Source: a bacterium (GTDB taxonomy: Bacteria; RBG-13-66-14). Taken from it: a stretch of DNA of 21,648 nt. Shown here one piece after another: positions 1 to 7,341 of the stretch. The position numbers and the translations under genes were made by a program. Positions within the stretch are counted from its first letter, which is position 1; the number at the start of each line of letters is the position of its first letter. Location: the NCBI GenBank assembly GCA_035528375.1, contig DATKYS010000071.1, positions 1-21,648 on the forward strand. Reading direction: 5' to 3'. The notes under the pieces are model-generated. The model made no database searches and was not told the origin of the DNA. It worked only from the letters and a program-made list of their open reading frames with translations.

Positions 1-258
1 ACCCAATTGGTCGCAGACCAGCCGGCCGTCGGTCTCGGAGTCCGGGTCGCTCTCGGCGTGGGGCAACAGGAGCGCGTGGACGCCCCCCGCGCCGAGGGCC
101 TTGGCGGCCAGAGCGGCGCTGGTGGCGGAATCCACCCCGCCCGACACGCCGAGGACCACCTTGGAGAATCCCGCCCCCCGGACGTAACCCGCGATCCAGC
201 CGGCCAGGTCCTCCGCCAGCTTCCCGTAATCGCGCTCGAAACGCCTACCCCGTGCCAC
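1..258 (-). CDS. nadE: NAD+ synthetase, N-terminal part (runs off window)
   Basis: Only the first ~86 codons are present; the gene continues past base 1. The translation carries the ATP-pyrophosphatase P-loop LGVSGGVDSATSAALA at about residues 34-49, with the SGGxDS signature of the N-type ATP-PPase fold used by NAD+ synthetase to adenylate the carboxylate of deamido-NAD before amidation. The helix before it (FERDYGKLAEDLAGWIAGYV) matches the usual start of a short ammonia-type NadE, with no glutaminase domain at the N-terminus. I chose GTG at 258 because GAGGTGGG lies 5 nt upstream and the homology begins directly after it. Other SGGxDS enzymes (GuaA, tRNA thiolases) are possible, but the LPHAESDPDSETD stretch after the first strand fits NadE best. 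It is divergent from the HEAT-repeat gene. Confidence 0.8.
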   Translation of the reverse strand, partial: MARGRRFERDYGKLAEDLAGWIAGYVRGAGFSKVVLGVSGGVDSATSAALAAKALGAGGVHALLLPHAESDPDSETDGRLVCDQLG

Positions 259-313
259 CGCCCACCTCGCGTAATTCGTTATAAATCCGGACGAAGTCCT
301 CCAGGGAGAGCTC

Positions 314-997
314 CTGGGCCCCGACGCCGCCGATATAATCGCCCCCCAACTGGAGAGCCCGAATGACCAGATCCGCGAGACGGCGGGAAGCTGTCTGGCC
401 GATTGGGGTGACCCCCGGGCCTTCGACTACTACTACGGCCTGTGGGACGGCCGGATAATCAGCCACGTGACGTACTCGATGATTGCCAACCTGGCCAAGT
501 ACGACGACCCGCGGGGTTGGGAGGTCATCCGGGAGGTGTCGGAGCTCGGCGGTCGGGCGAACGAGGTCCGCAACGCCTGGCTGCTGCGCGCCGAGCGCGG
601 GGACCCCGAGGCCCGGGAGTTTTTACTCGCCTCCATAGACGATGAGGATCTGAACCACGGCGCCAGGGATGAAGTCTTCGAGGGTCTGCGCTGCTTCGAG
701 GACGACGAGGTCCGGGCGGTCATCGAGCGCATCGCCTCCGACGAGACCGAGGACCAGTCCCGGCGGTACTACGCCTGGGGGGTCCTGGCCTACTGGCGGG
801 ACCCCCGAGCACGGAACTTCTGGCTGGAATGCCTCGCCGGCGAAGATACCACCCGGCGGATTGCGGCGGTAACCGCGCTGTCGAACTACGACAATCCGGA
901 GGTGTGGGAGCTCATCCGCCACGCGGCTGAGAATGACCCCGACCGGCAGGTGGTGAAGGAGGCCCAGAAGCAGTTGGATAAAAGGGAGGGCGAGTAG
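314..997 (+). CDS. HEAT-repeat protein, probable non-canonical CTG start
   Basis: The protein is an array of short helical HEAT-like repeats with the recurring pattern xDPRAxxxL, for example GDPRAFDYYYGLWD, YDDPRGWEVIREV, GDPEAREFLLASI and YDNPEVWELIRHA. Such repeats usually form protein-binding solenoids; no enzyme motif, signal peptide or membrane segment is visible. The first canonical start in frame is GTG 467, but the frame is open back to a stop at 272-274 and codes for clear HEAT sequence from about 338 (APQLESPNDQIRETAG). No ATG, GTG or TTG exists in frame between 275 and 466. CTG 314 has AGGGAG 5 nt upstream (303-308), so I use it as the working start (227 codons); 467 is the conservative alternative. 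A perfect terminator hairpin follows at 1039. The partner is unknown. Confidence 0.7.
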   Translation: MGPDAADIIAPQLESPNDQIRETAGSCLADWGDPRAFDYYYGLWDGRIISHVTYSMIANLAKYDDPRGWEVIREVSELGGRANEVRNAWLLRAERGDPEAREFLLASIDDEDLNHGARDEVFEGLRCFEDDEVRAVIERIASDETEDQSRRYYAWGVLAYWRDPRARNFWLECLAGEDTTRRIAAVTALSNYDNPEVWELIRHAAENDPDRQVVKEAQKQLDKREGE

Positions 998-1038
998 CCG
1001 GTGCTGTAATCGTGGCCTCTGGGCAGGTCGCTCTGAAA

Positions 1039-1068
1039 AACGTCCCCGCTGCAAACGGCGGGGACGTT
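1039..1068 (+). terminator. Hairpin terminator after the HEAT-repeat gene
   Basis: An 11-bp perfect inverted repeat (1039-1049 with 1058-1068, arms AACGTCCCCGC and GCGGGGACGTT) encloses an 8-nt loop, 41 bases after the HEAT stop codon. The 3' tail is GTGTTC, so the U-tract is poor and termination may be inefficient. The A-run at 1036-1040 would give a weak U-run on the opposite strand. Confidence 0.6.
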
Positions 1069-1379
1069 GTGTTCAATATTCCGGAGCGGTGAAGCGCATA
1101 AAAAGGATTTGCACGCGCGGGGGAGGCTCCTGGGGGGAAGATTTTTCTGCTGGATATTGTCAGTAAATATGGGTATCACTATAAATCTCAACAAGATAAA
1201 TATGACCGAGGGACACAATAAATATCAACAAGATACGACAATGCCCCCTCGATGCTGGTGGGAAGCCGTTTATCGCGCTGGGCGGCAATCCGATAACTCT
1301 GTAGTGGGGGGAGGGAGGGGGAGAGAGGAGGCTTACGAACTCGATCTCATCTCTACGGCAATTTGAGGGCGTCGGGGGG
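1069..1379. other. Intergenic stretch with a near-perfect 18-bp direct repeat
   Basis: No convincing gene is present: a 99-codon plus-strand frame (1067-1366) begins inside the terminator stem, has no ribosome site and reads as low-quality Gly/Arg-rich sequence at its end. The notable feature is ATAAATCTCAACAAGATA at 1181-1198 repeated as ATAAATATCAACAAGATA at 1218-1235 (17 of 18 identical, 37-bp period), each preceded by an AAATATG or AATA-rich segment. Base composition becomes AT-rich from about 1140, marking the left side of the accessory island. The stretch 1300-1335 is a purine-only GGGGAGGGAGG tract. Confidence 0.5.
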
Positions 1380-2228
1380 TCAACTGGCCCGTTCTTTCTG
1401 AATGTCCATGTAATTTATAACTCTCTCCATAACGGGCTCCAGAGACTTGCTTCCCTTTGAGAGGATAGTGTCAAGAAGTTCATCTTCAAGAGACTTCCAG
1501 TCCATGTATTTACAGAGGATAATTTTGTTTCCACCTTTGTAGCGGGTTTCCAGTGGTATGGAGATGGATTCGGTGTGAGGTTGGTTTCTACCACTACAGT
1601 CCCACGCATACTCAAAGCGTAGCACGGAACCACCCCGAGCCTGAGTTTTACAGTACAGCTTCAGTATCTCTACTACACGCCCAGGTTGTTTTTGGAACTG
1701 GACATAGGGCTCTGGGTATTTTTCCTTTTCTATGACCACGGGATAGAGGTCCTTCAGGGATTCAGTCAAGAGCTCCTTGATGGAGCTGTAGAGGCTGTGC
1801 TGTTCGGCCCTCGTATCGCAGACTGAGTCCAGGCATAGCTCATACTGTGTCACCCACAGATGATACTGGCTGAACCTTTTTAACTCGATCCTCCCAAGTA
1901 GCTGATTACAGGCAGCGTTTATGGATTCTTGCATGATAAATTCACCTGTTCCGCTTTTTCCGAGGTCGGACCAAGAGGCCACATTGTTGCAACGATACGG
2001 TGTTTCAAGGTTTCTATAGACAACACCATGCAGGTTGGAATTGTAGGCTCCTTGGATAGCACCAGCGGATAGAGCACTCCCATCGAAGGAGCTTAAAATG
2101 CCTTCCTCGGTTTGGTAGAGGGTCATCCTAAGACGGTCAATGCACCACTTGCTCCATTTCGGAGATAGGCCGAAAGCAGTGACTATCTTGTCAGACAAGT
2201 CGGAGAGCAAGAACCTTTGTGTATACAT
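1380..2228 (-). CDS. Unrecognised 282-aa protein in AT-rich island
   Basis: I do not recognise this protein. The start is ATG 2228 rather than the upstream ATG 2267, because GGGAGGAG (2232-2239) sits 5 nt before 2228 while 2267 has no ribosome site. The product is soluble, with no signal peptide or membrane helix. It is mixed charge, rich in aromatic residues and Ser/Leu, with six or so scattered cysteines (for example WCIDRL, YRCNNV, ELCLDSVCD, LYCKTQ, WDCSGR). The C-terminal third looks beta-strand rich (VLRFEYAWDCSG, SISIPLETRYKGG, KIILCKYMDW) followed by an amphipathic helix (LEDELLDTILSKG). Codon use is visibly lower in G+C at third positions than the neighbours and uses AGA/AGG, which suggests horizontal acquisition. 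No neighbour offers a functional hint; a role in defence or as a mobile-element passenger is only speculation. Confidence 0.65.
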   Translation of the reverse strand: MYTQRFLLSDLSDKIVTAFGLSPKWSKWCIDRLRMTLYQTEEGILSSFDGSALSAGAIQGAYNSNLHGVVYRNLETPYRCNNVASWSDLGKSGTGEFIMQESINAACNQLLGRIELKRFSQYHLWVTQYELCLDSVCDTRAEQHSLYSSIKELLTESLKDLYPVVIEKEKYPEPYVQFQKQPGRVVEILKLYCKTQARGGSVLRFEYAWDCSGRNQPHTESISIPLETRYKGGNKIILCKYMDWKSLEDELLDTILSKGSKSLEPVMERVINYMDIQKERAS

Positions 2229-2360
2229 AGACTCCTCCCATACATCAGATAGAACGAGCTCTACCATTTTCTACTTGATGGTTATTTTGCAGTCCAAAGA
2301 AAAATACTTACAGAATAACACTCTGTATAACTAATCATAAAAGGGCATAGTACTTCATTT

Positions 2361-2386
2361 AATACTCTATAATATACTAGAGTATT
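2361..2386. promoter_or_regulatory. Inverted repeat, possible operator
   Basis: Perfect 9-bp arms AATACTCTA (2361-2369) and TAGAGTATT (2378-2386) surround the 8-bp AT-only-but-one spacer TAATATAC. It lies ~130 bp upstream of the start of the 1380-2228 gene, in the most AT-rich part of the window. Dyad size and spacing fit a binding site for a dimeric regulator; no regulator gene is adjacent. Confidence 0.35.
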
Positions 2387-2729
2387 TATTATTAGTAAGT
2401 AATAGTTTATTTGTCTGAAAGCCGTATCGCAAGCAACTGACTTATTTCACACTGAACACGTACCCTGCGACACCTCCTGAATGCGAGGAGTAGAAAAAGG
2501 CACATAATGCGTTGATAATAAAGATGTTTGTATAGCAAGAAACATGCTCATCACCCGGAAACTCACGTCGGAAGGATTTTATAAAACGGGAATGTATCTA
2601 ATTCTTACTCATATTAAGTAGAATGGACTCGGGAAGTAGCGATACCGACATTCAACACTATTATACCACATGTCGAAAAACCCCCCTGAGATAGTCCTAC
2701 TTCTTCACACATACCGTTGTGGCTCGTTT

Positions 2730-2750
2730 TACCGCTTGTGGCGGTATTTT
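2730..2750 (+). terminator. Small hairpin followed by T4
   Basis: TACCGC (2730-2735) pairs with GCGGTA (2741-2746) around TTGTG, followed by TTTT. The form is that of a minimal intrinsic terminator, but no upstream plus-strand gene is visible, so it would have to end an untranslated transcript or be a remnant. Confidence 0.3.
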
Positions 2751-2845
2751 CTAATTCGTCGTGGGGTGAGATTTATGTCTTGTTTGTTTAATCGGTCTCT
2801 CATACTTCTCTTTGTACTTCTCCCGAATCAGGTCAGCGCTTATCC

Positions 2846-2916
2846 TTAGTGGCTTTAAATATAGCAGCCCGCCTCCACCAACGAAAAGGCTCCTCCGCGG
2901 GGAGGAGCCTTGCGTT
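2846..2916. repeat. Double-hairpin repeat element, copy A
   Basis: First of two copies of a ~72-nt element. The left half is a 36-nt segment bounded by TTAGTGG (2846-2852) and CCACCAA (2875-2881), a one-mismatch inverted pair. The right half is a strong hairpin, AGGCTCCTCC (2887-2896) with GGAGGAGCCT (2901-2910) around GCGG, followed by TTGCGTT. The segment 2869-2916 matches 3272-3320 at about 45 of 49 positions. The right hairpin would act as a terminator in either direction. The CCTCCACCA string resembles a tRNA 3' end but no tRNA body precedes it. Confidence 0.7.
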
Positions 2917-2967
2917 TACCCGTGATCATCGGCGGTTCAAGCCCGCCCCGCCCCCCTTAAAAGTCTC

Positions 2968-2997
2968 TTGTCAGCCATCCCTCTCCAGGTTTATCAT
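2968..2997 (+). promoter_or_regulatory. Sigma-70-type promoter of the 58-codon gene
   Basis: TTGTCA (2968-2973) and TATCAT (2992-2997) are separated by 18 bp and lie 27 bp upstream of the start codon at 3024. Each hexamer matches the consensus at 5 of 6 positions. Confidence 0.6.
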
Positions 2998-3023
2998 AAG
3001 TTTAAACTTGAAAGGAGGATTAT

Positions 3024-3200
3024 ATGGCTACGATACAAGATGATGCGATCGACCGTTTAGATAAAACAGCTTCTGCTATTCACGAGGCTATAATCAGTAG
3101 CCTCCAAGGGGCTTTAAAAAGTGCCTCGAACTTGACAGCGTATGTTGAGCTTTGCAAGCACGAGCTTGAGCTGAATAAATACCTGGCCGTTCATCGGTAG
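3024..3200 (+). CDS. Small 58-aa helical protein of unknown function
   Basis: A short gene with a complete expression unit: promoter at 2968-2997, an excellent ribosome site AAAGGAGG at 3011-3018 five bases before ATG 3024, stop TAG at 3198-3200, and an intrinsic terminator at 3221-3250. The product reads MATIQDDAIDRLDKTASAIH at the start and ends in ELELNKYLAVHR. It is hydrophilic, Ala/Ser/Leu-rich, with heptad-like spacing of Ile/Leu that predicts two amphipathic helices; there is no signal peptide or transmembrane segment and a single Cys (residue 44). I do not recognise it. It sits alone between the two copies of the double-hairpin repeat, in the AT-richer island. A small regulator, an antitoxin-like helical peptide or a phage-derived protein are possible, without direct support. 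Confidence 0.7.
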   Translation: MATIQDDAIDRLDKTASAIHEAIISSLQGALKSASNLTAYVELCKHELELNKYLAVHR

Positions 3201-3220
3201 ATTAGGTCAGCTTAAGGTTG

Positions 3221-3250
3221 ATAGGGGGCCCATAGGTCCCCTATTATTTT
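3221..3250 (+). terminator. Intrinsic terminator of the 58-codon gene
   Basis: ATAGGGGGCC (3221-3230) pairs with GGTCCCCTAT (3235-3244) around CATA, a 10-bp stem with one G-T pair, followed by TATTTT. It begins 20 bases after the stop codon. Confidence 0.8.
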
Positions 3251-3320
3251 GGTGGGGCGTGGCAAAGCCCCCCGCCTCCACCAATAAAAGAGGCTCCTCC
3301 GCGGGGAGGGGCCTTGCGTT
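3249..3320. repeat. Double-hairpin repeat element, copy B
   Basis: Second copy. TTGGTGG (3249-3255) pairs perfectly with CCACCAA (3278-3284), with further pairing inside (GGC/GCC near 3261-3268). It is followed by the hairpin AGGCTCCTCC (3291-3300) with GGAGGGGCCT (3305-3314) around GCGG. On the minus strand it lies 27 bases after the lipocalin stop and is followed by CTTTTATT, so it probably serves as the lipocalin terminator. Copies A and B are direct repeats about 400 bp apart and bracket the 58-codon gene. Confidence 0.7.
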
Positions 3321-3340
3321 ATGTCCGCCGGCGGGCGGGA

Positions 3341-3928
3341 TCAACCCGTGTCGGTCTCGACCTGTGGGGTCACGTAGAGGCGCTCGGTCTCGTACCCCAC
3401 CGCTTCGAGGTGCTGGAGGATGCCCGAATAAACCTCCGCGTCCATCGTCGGGGTGCGGGAAAGAATCCACAGATAGTCGCGGCTGGGATGGCCGACCACG
3501 GCCCAACTGTAATCGTCGGCCAGGTCTATTATCCAGTAGTCGCCCCAGAAGAACAGGAAGAAGGTCACCTGCAGCTTGGCGTTGGTTTCCGCATCCACGA
3601 CGCGGGCCAGGCCGAGGGCGCTGCGCTCCTCGCCGTCGAGGGTCTCATTGCGGCAGGTGTTAAGGACGTCTATGAGCCCGTCGTCGCGCAGGGTGTACGT
3701 GGCGGTCGAGGCCACGCAGCCCTCCTGGAAGGACTGGGGGAATCGGGCTATCTCGTACCAGGTGCCCAGGTAGCGTTCGAGCTCGACGTACTCGACCGTT
3801 TTGAGCGGTCCCAGCCCCAGACGCTCCGTGGTCGAGATTCCGCAGCCGAGCGCCGTCGCGAAGGTGATGGCAAGAAGCGCCGTGATTGATTTAACGATCC
3901 GTCTACGTCTTTTAGAACGGGTTTTCAT
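3341..3928 (-). CDS. blc: Bacterial lipocalin (Blc/ApoD-like), probable lipoprotein
   Basis: The product has 195 residues. The N-terminus is a basic KTRSKRRRRIVK stretch and a hydrophobic helix ending in ATALGC, so Cys29 is a candidate lipidation site, although the -3 position is Ala rather than Leu. The mature part shows the lipocalin GxW motif in YLGTWYEIARFPQ (about residues 53-65), followed by the conserved EGC and the ATYTLRDDGLIDVLNTC strand pair typical of Blc. Next comes the barrel strand FFLFFWGDYWIIDLADDYSWAVVG, a hallmark of this family, and the ILSRTPTM segment. Bacterial lipocalins sit in the outer membrane facing the periplasm and bind lysophospholipids or fatty acids. ATG 3928 has GGAG 8 nt upstream. 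It appears monocistronic, ending at the repeat hairpin at 3291-3314. Confidence 0.9.
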   Translation of the reverse strand: MKTRSKRRRRIVKSITALLAITFATALGCGISTTERLGLGPLKTVEYVELERYLGTWYEIARFPQSFQEGCVASTATYTLRDDGLIDVLNTCRNETLDGEERSALGLARVVDAETNAKLQVTFFLFFWGDYWIIDLADDYSWAVVGHPSRDYLWILSRTPTMDAEVYSGILQHLEAVGYETERLYVTPQVETDTG

Positions 3929-4159
3929 CGTATTCTCCAGAGGTAAGTCAGCCGTAGTAACTTGTTATTCGGTGCACACATTGGGTGGTGGTAAGGCCGG
4001 TGTATCTGCGCCCGAGGGGAAACCTGCGGCGAGGATTGGTCCAAACCGCACCGCGTCCGATCTTAACCGCCACCGTTTTTTAATCCACTCCCGGAGCCGA
4101 TTTCGCCCAAGTAAATCGGCATCCTCACCGCGTTCGCGACCTCCGGAATCTTTCCCCCG
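3929..4159. other. Intergenic stretch, nothing supported
   Basis: Between the lipocalin start and the barrel-protein terminator. An 82-codon minus-strand frame (3965-4213) overlaps the terminator, lacks a ribosome site and reads as Arg/Gly-rich sequence, so I do not call it. The region probably carries the lipocalin promoter, but no good hexamer pair was found. Confidence 0.4.
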
Positions 4160-4190
4160 AAAAAAAGGAAGCCCCGGCAGATGGCCGGAG
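4160..4190 (-). terminator. Intrinsic terminator of the barrel-protein gene
   Basis: Read on the minus strand: a 7-bp stem (4184-4190 with 4172-4178, including one G-T pair) and a 5-nt loop, followed by CTTCC and a run of seven T (4160-4166). It starts 19 bases after the TGA at 4210. Confidence 0.7.
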
Positions 4191-4209
4191 AAGAACCGCC
4201 GTCGCTGGG

Positions 4210-5655
4210 TCACAGGGTAAAGCCGAGGGAGAGGGAGCCGCCCAGGCTGGCGTCCACCTCTCGGGGCCGGATGAGGTTGCTCATCAGCGCCAGGCTCATG
4301 TGGAACACCTCGCCGATGTTGAACTCAATCCCGGTGGAGATGATGAACTTGGCCGGGGACGCTTCCTCGAAGAGGGCGTTGTAGTTGGTGCTCATCCCGG
4401 CGCGCACGGTGAACATCCCCGCGAGCTCGTACTCGGCGCCCAGGGCGATGCTCAGCTCGTGGTAGGGGACCGCGTCCTCCTCGACCCCGGTCTGCGGGTT
4501 GTACCTGCAGGACAGGTTTTCCACGGGGAGGAGGTCCAGGTCCAGCGCCAACCAAAGGCTCTCGACGGGCTCGTAGGCCGCTCCGAGGCGAAGCTCCGGA
4601 TTTATCCGGGTGGGCTCGAAGCGGGGATCGTCCCAGCCAAGCTGGGTGGGGATGAGATTGCGCGCCAAGAGGCCATAGCGGAACTGCTTGCCCAGGCTCC
4701 CCTGAACGCCCAGGTCCATGCTGAAGCCGCTCCCCGTGGTGATGGTGCGCAGGGTGAAGATGTTGTTGAGAATCCAGTTCGAGCCGACGGCGAAGATGCC
4801 GGGGTCGAAGTCGGTGAGGTCGGTGTCACTGAGAATGCCGATGGAGTCCCCCCCGCGCTCCCCGTGGATGAACTTGATCGTTCCACCCACGGCGATGTAG
4901 TCGTCCCGGGTCAGCTCGAAGGAGTAGCCGTAGCTGAGACCGATGGTGTTCGTCACGATGCCCGAGAGGGTGATGAGGGAGCGGTTATCCTCCAGACCGA
5001 TACTGTTCCCGGGATTGTCGCCCTTGAATAAATCCCGGTTCGGGTCGTCGGGATCGTAGCCGGGCCAGAGCAGGTCGAACTCCTCGTCGGTCAGGAGCCC
5101 CTCGTTGTAGAGGGCGAGGACGTCGTCGGGGGATTGCAGGTATTCGCTGGGGATGAGCCGGGACACGTGGGTGTCCACCCAGGGGCCGACCTCGAGATGG
5201 TTTTCGTACAGCCAGGAGATGACCGCCGGACCGACCCTCGTCGCCACGCCGGAGTGCAGGTCCCAGACGATGCCCACGCCGGGCTCGTTGAGGGCGGCGA
5301 GGGAGTCCACGATGTCGTCTACGTAACGGTGCGCCTCCTCGGAGTTCTCATCCATGTATTCCTTGAAATCCTTGTAGCTCTCCGGGAAAATGTCTCTGAG
5401 ATAGTAATACTGGTTCAGCTCGTTGACGTACTGGCTGAGGTTGTCCTCGCCCGAGAAACCGAAGATGCTGTCGGTGGTCGAGAAGTTGACCTGGTTTCCG
5501 AAGGCCGCCGGATTCCAGAAGGCGGCGGTGGCGTCGTCAACCAGCGCCACCTGGGCGCCGCCCATCCCCAGGGCCCGGGTGCCGAAGATGTCCATCCCGG
5601 CGGCCGGAATCATGAGGATAATCATAGCCAGAATGATTCGTTTCGAATAAATCAC
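4210..5655 (-). CDS. Outer-membrane beta-barrel protein, TraF/PorV-like
   Basis: The product has 481 residues. A signal peptide (KRIILAMIILMIPAAG) is followed by GTRALGMGGAQVALVDDATAAFWNPAAFG, the family signature of TraF-like and PorV/FadL-like barrels of Gram-negative bacteria. Residues ~215-481 are alternating amphipathic strands with Gly and aromatic residues (LSYGYSFELTRDDYIAVGGTIKFIHG, ELSIALGAEYELAGMFTVRAGM), ending in GGSLSLGFTL, a barrel-type final strand. Residues ~70-200 form an acidic helical insertion (YVNELNQYYYLRDIF, DDIVDSLAALN) that is long for the family. The start is GTG 5655. GGAGG is 21 nt upstream of it, which would instead suit an in-frame CTG at 5667. The protein is probably in the outer membrane; the cargo is unknown. 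In lineages with YPNPF-tailed proteins, PorV-like barrels act in type IX secretion, but that role is not shown here. Confidence 0.8.
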   Translation of the reverse strand: MIYSKRIILAMIILMIPAAGMDIFGTRALGMGGAQVALVDDATAAFWNPAAFGNQVNFSTTDSIFGFSGEDNLSQYVNELNQYYYLRDIFPESYKDFKEYMDENSEEAHRYVDDIVDSLAALNEPGVGIVWDLHSGVATRVGPAVISWLYENHLEVGPWVDTHVSRLIPSEYLQSPDDVLALYNEGLLTDEEFDLLWPGYDPDDPNRDLFKGDNPGNSIGLEDNRSLITLSGIVTNTIGLSYGYSFELTRDDYIAVGGTIKFIHGERGGDSIGILSDTDLTDFDPGIFAVGSNWILNNIFTLRTITTGSGFSMDLGVQGSLGKQFRYGLLARNLIPTQLGWDDPRFEPTRINPELRLGAAYEPVESLWLALDLDLLPVENLSCRYNPQTGVEEDAVPYHELSIALGAEYELAGMFTVRAGMSTNYNALFEEASPAKFIISTGIEFNIGEVFHMSLALMSNLIRPREVDASLGGSLSLGFTL

Positions 5656-5787
5656 GGGTTCGTCCAGTGCGTCTCGCCTCCATTCTAGGGCTTAATTTCC
5701 AAGATTACAAATATTTTGCTCCGCACCGCCGACGCCCGCTTCCCTAAAAGTGGTTCAATCCATTGACCAGCCGTGTGCTGCGGCATG

Positions 5788-5817
5788 AAAAAAGGCCGGC
5801 GGCGGGCGGCCTTTTTC
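5788..5817. terminator. Bidirectional terminator after the NtrC-type gene
   Basis: A-run 5788-5793, stem GGCCG (5794-5798) with CGGCC (5807-5811), then T5 (5812-5816). The A/T runs can extend the stem, and the element works on both strands. On the minus strand it lies 28 bases after the stop of the gene ending at 5845. Confidence 0.8.
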
Positions 5818-5844
5818 CCTTCGGTGCGCTCGGGCGGTGGCGTT

Positions 5845-7194
<1,350 letters not shown>

Positions 7195-7341
7195 TTTCAT
7201 TACCTCGCCTGAGGGGGATTGATTAGCCTTAATATGTTTGATTGCATTTACGTGTTCATTGTCGCGGCTCTTTGCGCCGGAAGATTTTGTCAAACCCGAT
7301 TGCCGCCTCCCGTAAGTCGGCCGTTCCGGCGCGGTCCCCGG

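Larger units (their letters stand above)
2241..2845. other. AT-rich non-coding stretch upstream of the island gene
   Basis: About 600 bases with no credible open frame on either strand. It holds the upstream region of the 1380-2228 gene, including a weak minus-strand promoter-like pair (TTGGAC, 18-bp gap, TAGAAA, about 2272-2301). It also holds a small inverted repeat (ACAGA/TCTGT near 2311), the 9-bp palindrome at 2361-2386 and a small hairpin at 2730-2750. The longest Met-initiated frames seen by eye are about 25 codons and have no ribosome site. It could encode an untranslated RNA or be the decayed remnant of a mobile element; the sequence alone does not decide. Confidence 0.4.

Noticed and set aside
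245-466. 73-codon minus-strand frame upstream of nadE as a separate gene
   Set aside because: Its first half is the antisense of clear HEAT-repeat sequence; only the last ~35 residues look protein-like and no good start precedes them. Kept as an open question in the findings, not as a gene.
1181-1235. CRISPR remnant
   Set aside because: Only two copies of an 18-bp, non-palindromic repeat with a 19-bp gap; too short and no cas genes.
1067-1366. 99-codon plus-strand frame
   Set aside because: It starts inside a terminator stem, lacks a ribosome site and ends in low-complexity Gly/Arg sequence.
2869-2960. tRNA gene or tRNA fragment (CCTCCACCA string, and GGCGGTTCAAGCCCGCC that folds like a T-arm at 2933-2949)
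   Set aside because: No acceptor, D-arm or anticodon arm lies at the right distance for either piece. The CCTCCACCA string is part of the repeat found twice.
2846-3320. Integron gene cassette with attC sites
   Set aside because: The ends lack the RYYYAAC and GTTRRRY core sites, and the enclosed gene has its own promoter, which is atypical for cassettes.
3965-4213. 82-codon minus-strand frame
   Set aside because: It overlaps an intrinsic terminator, has no ribosome site and reads as Arg/Gly-rich noise.
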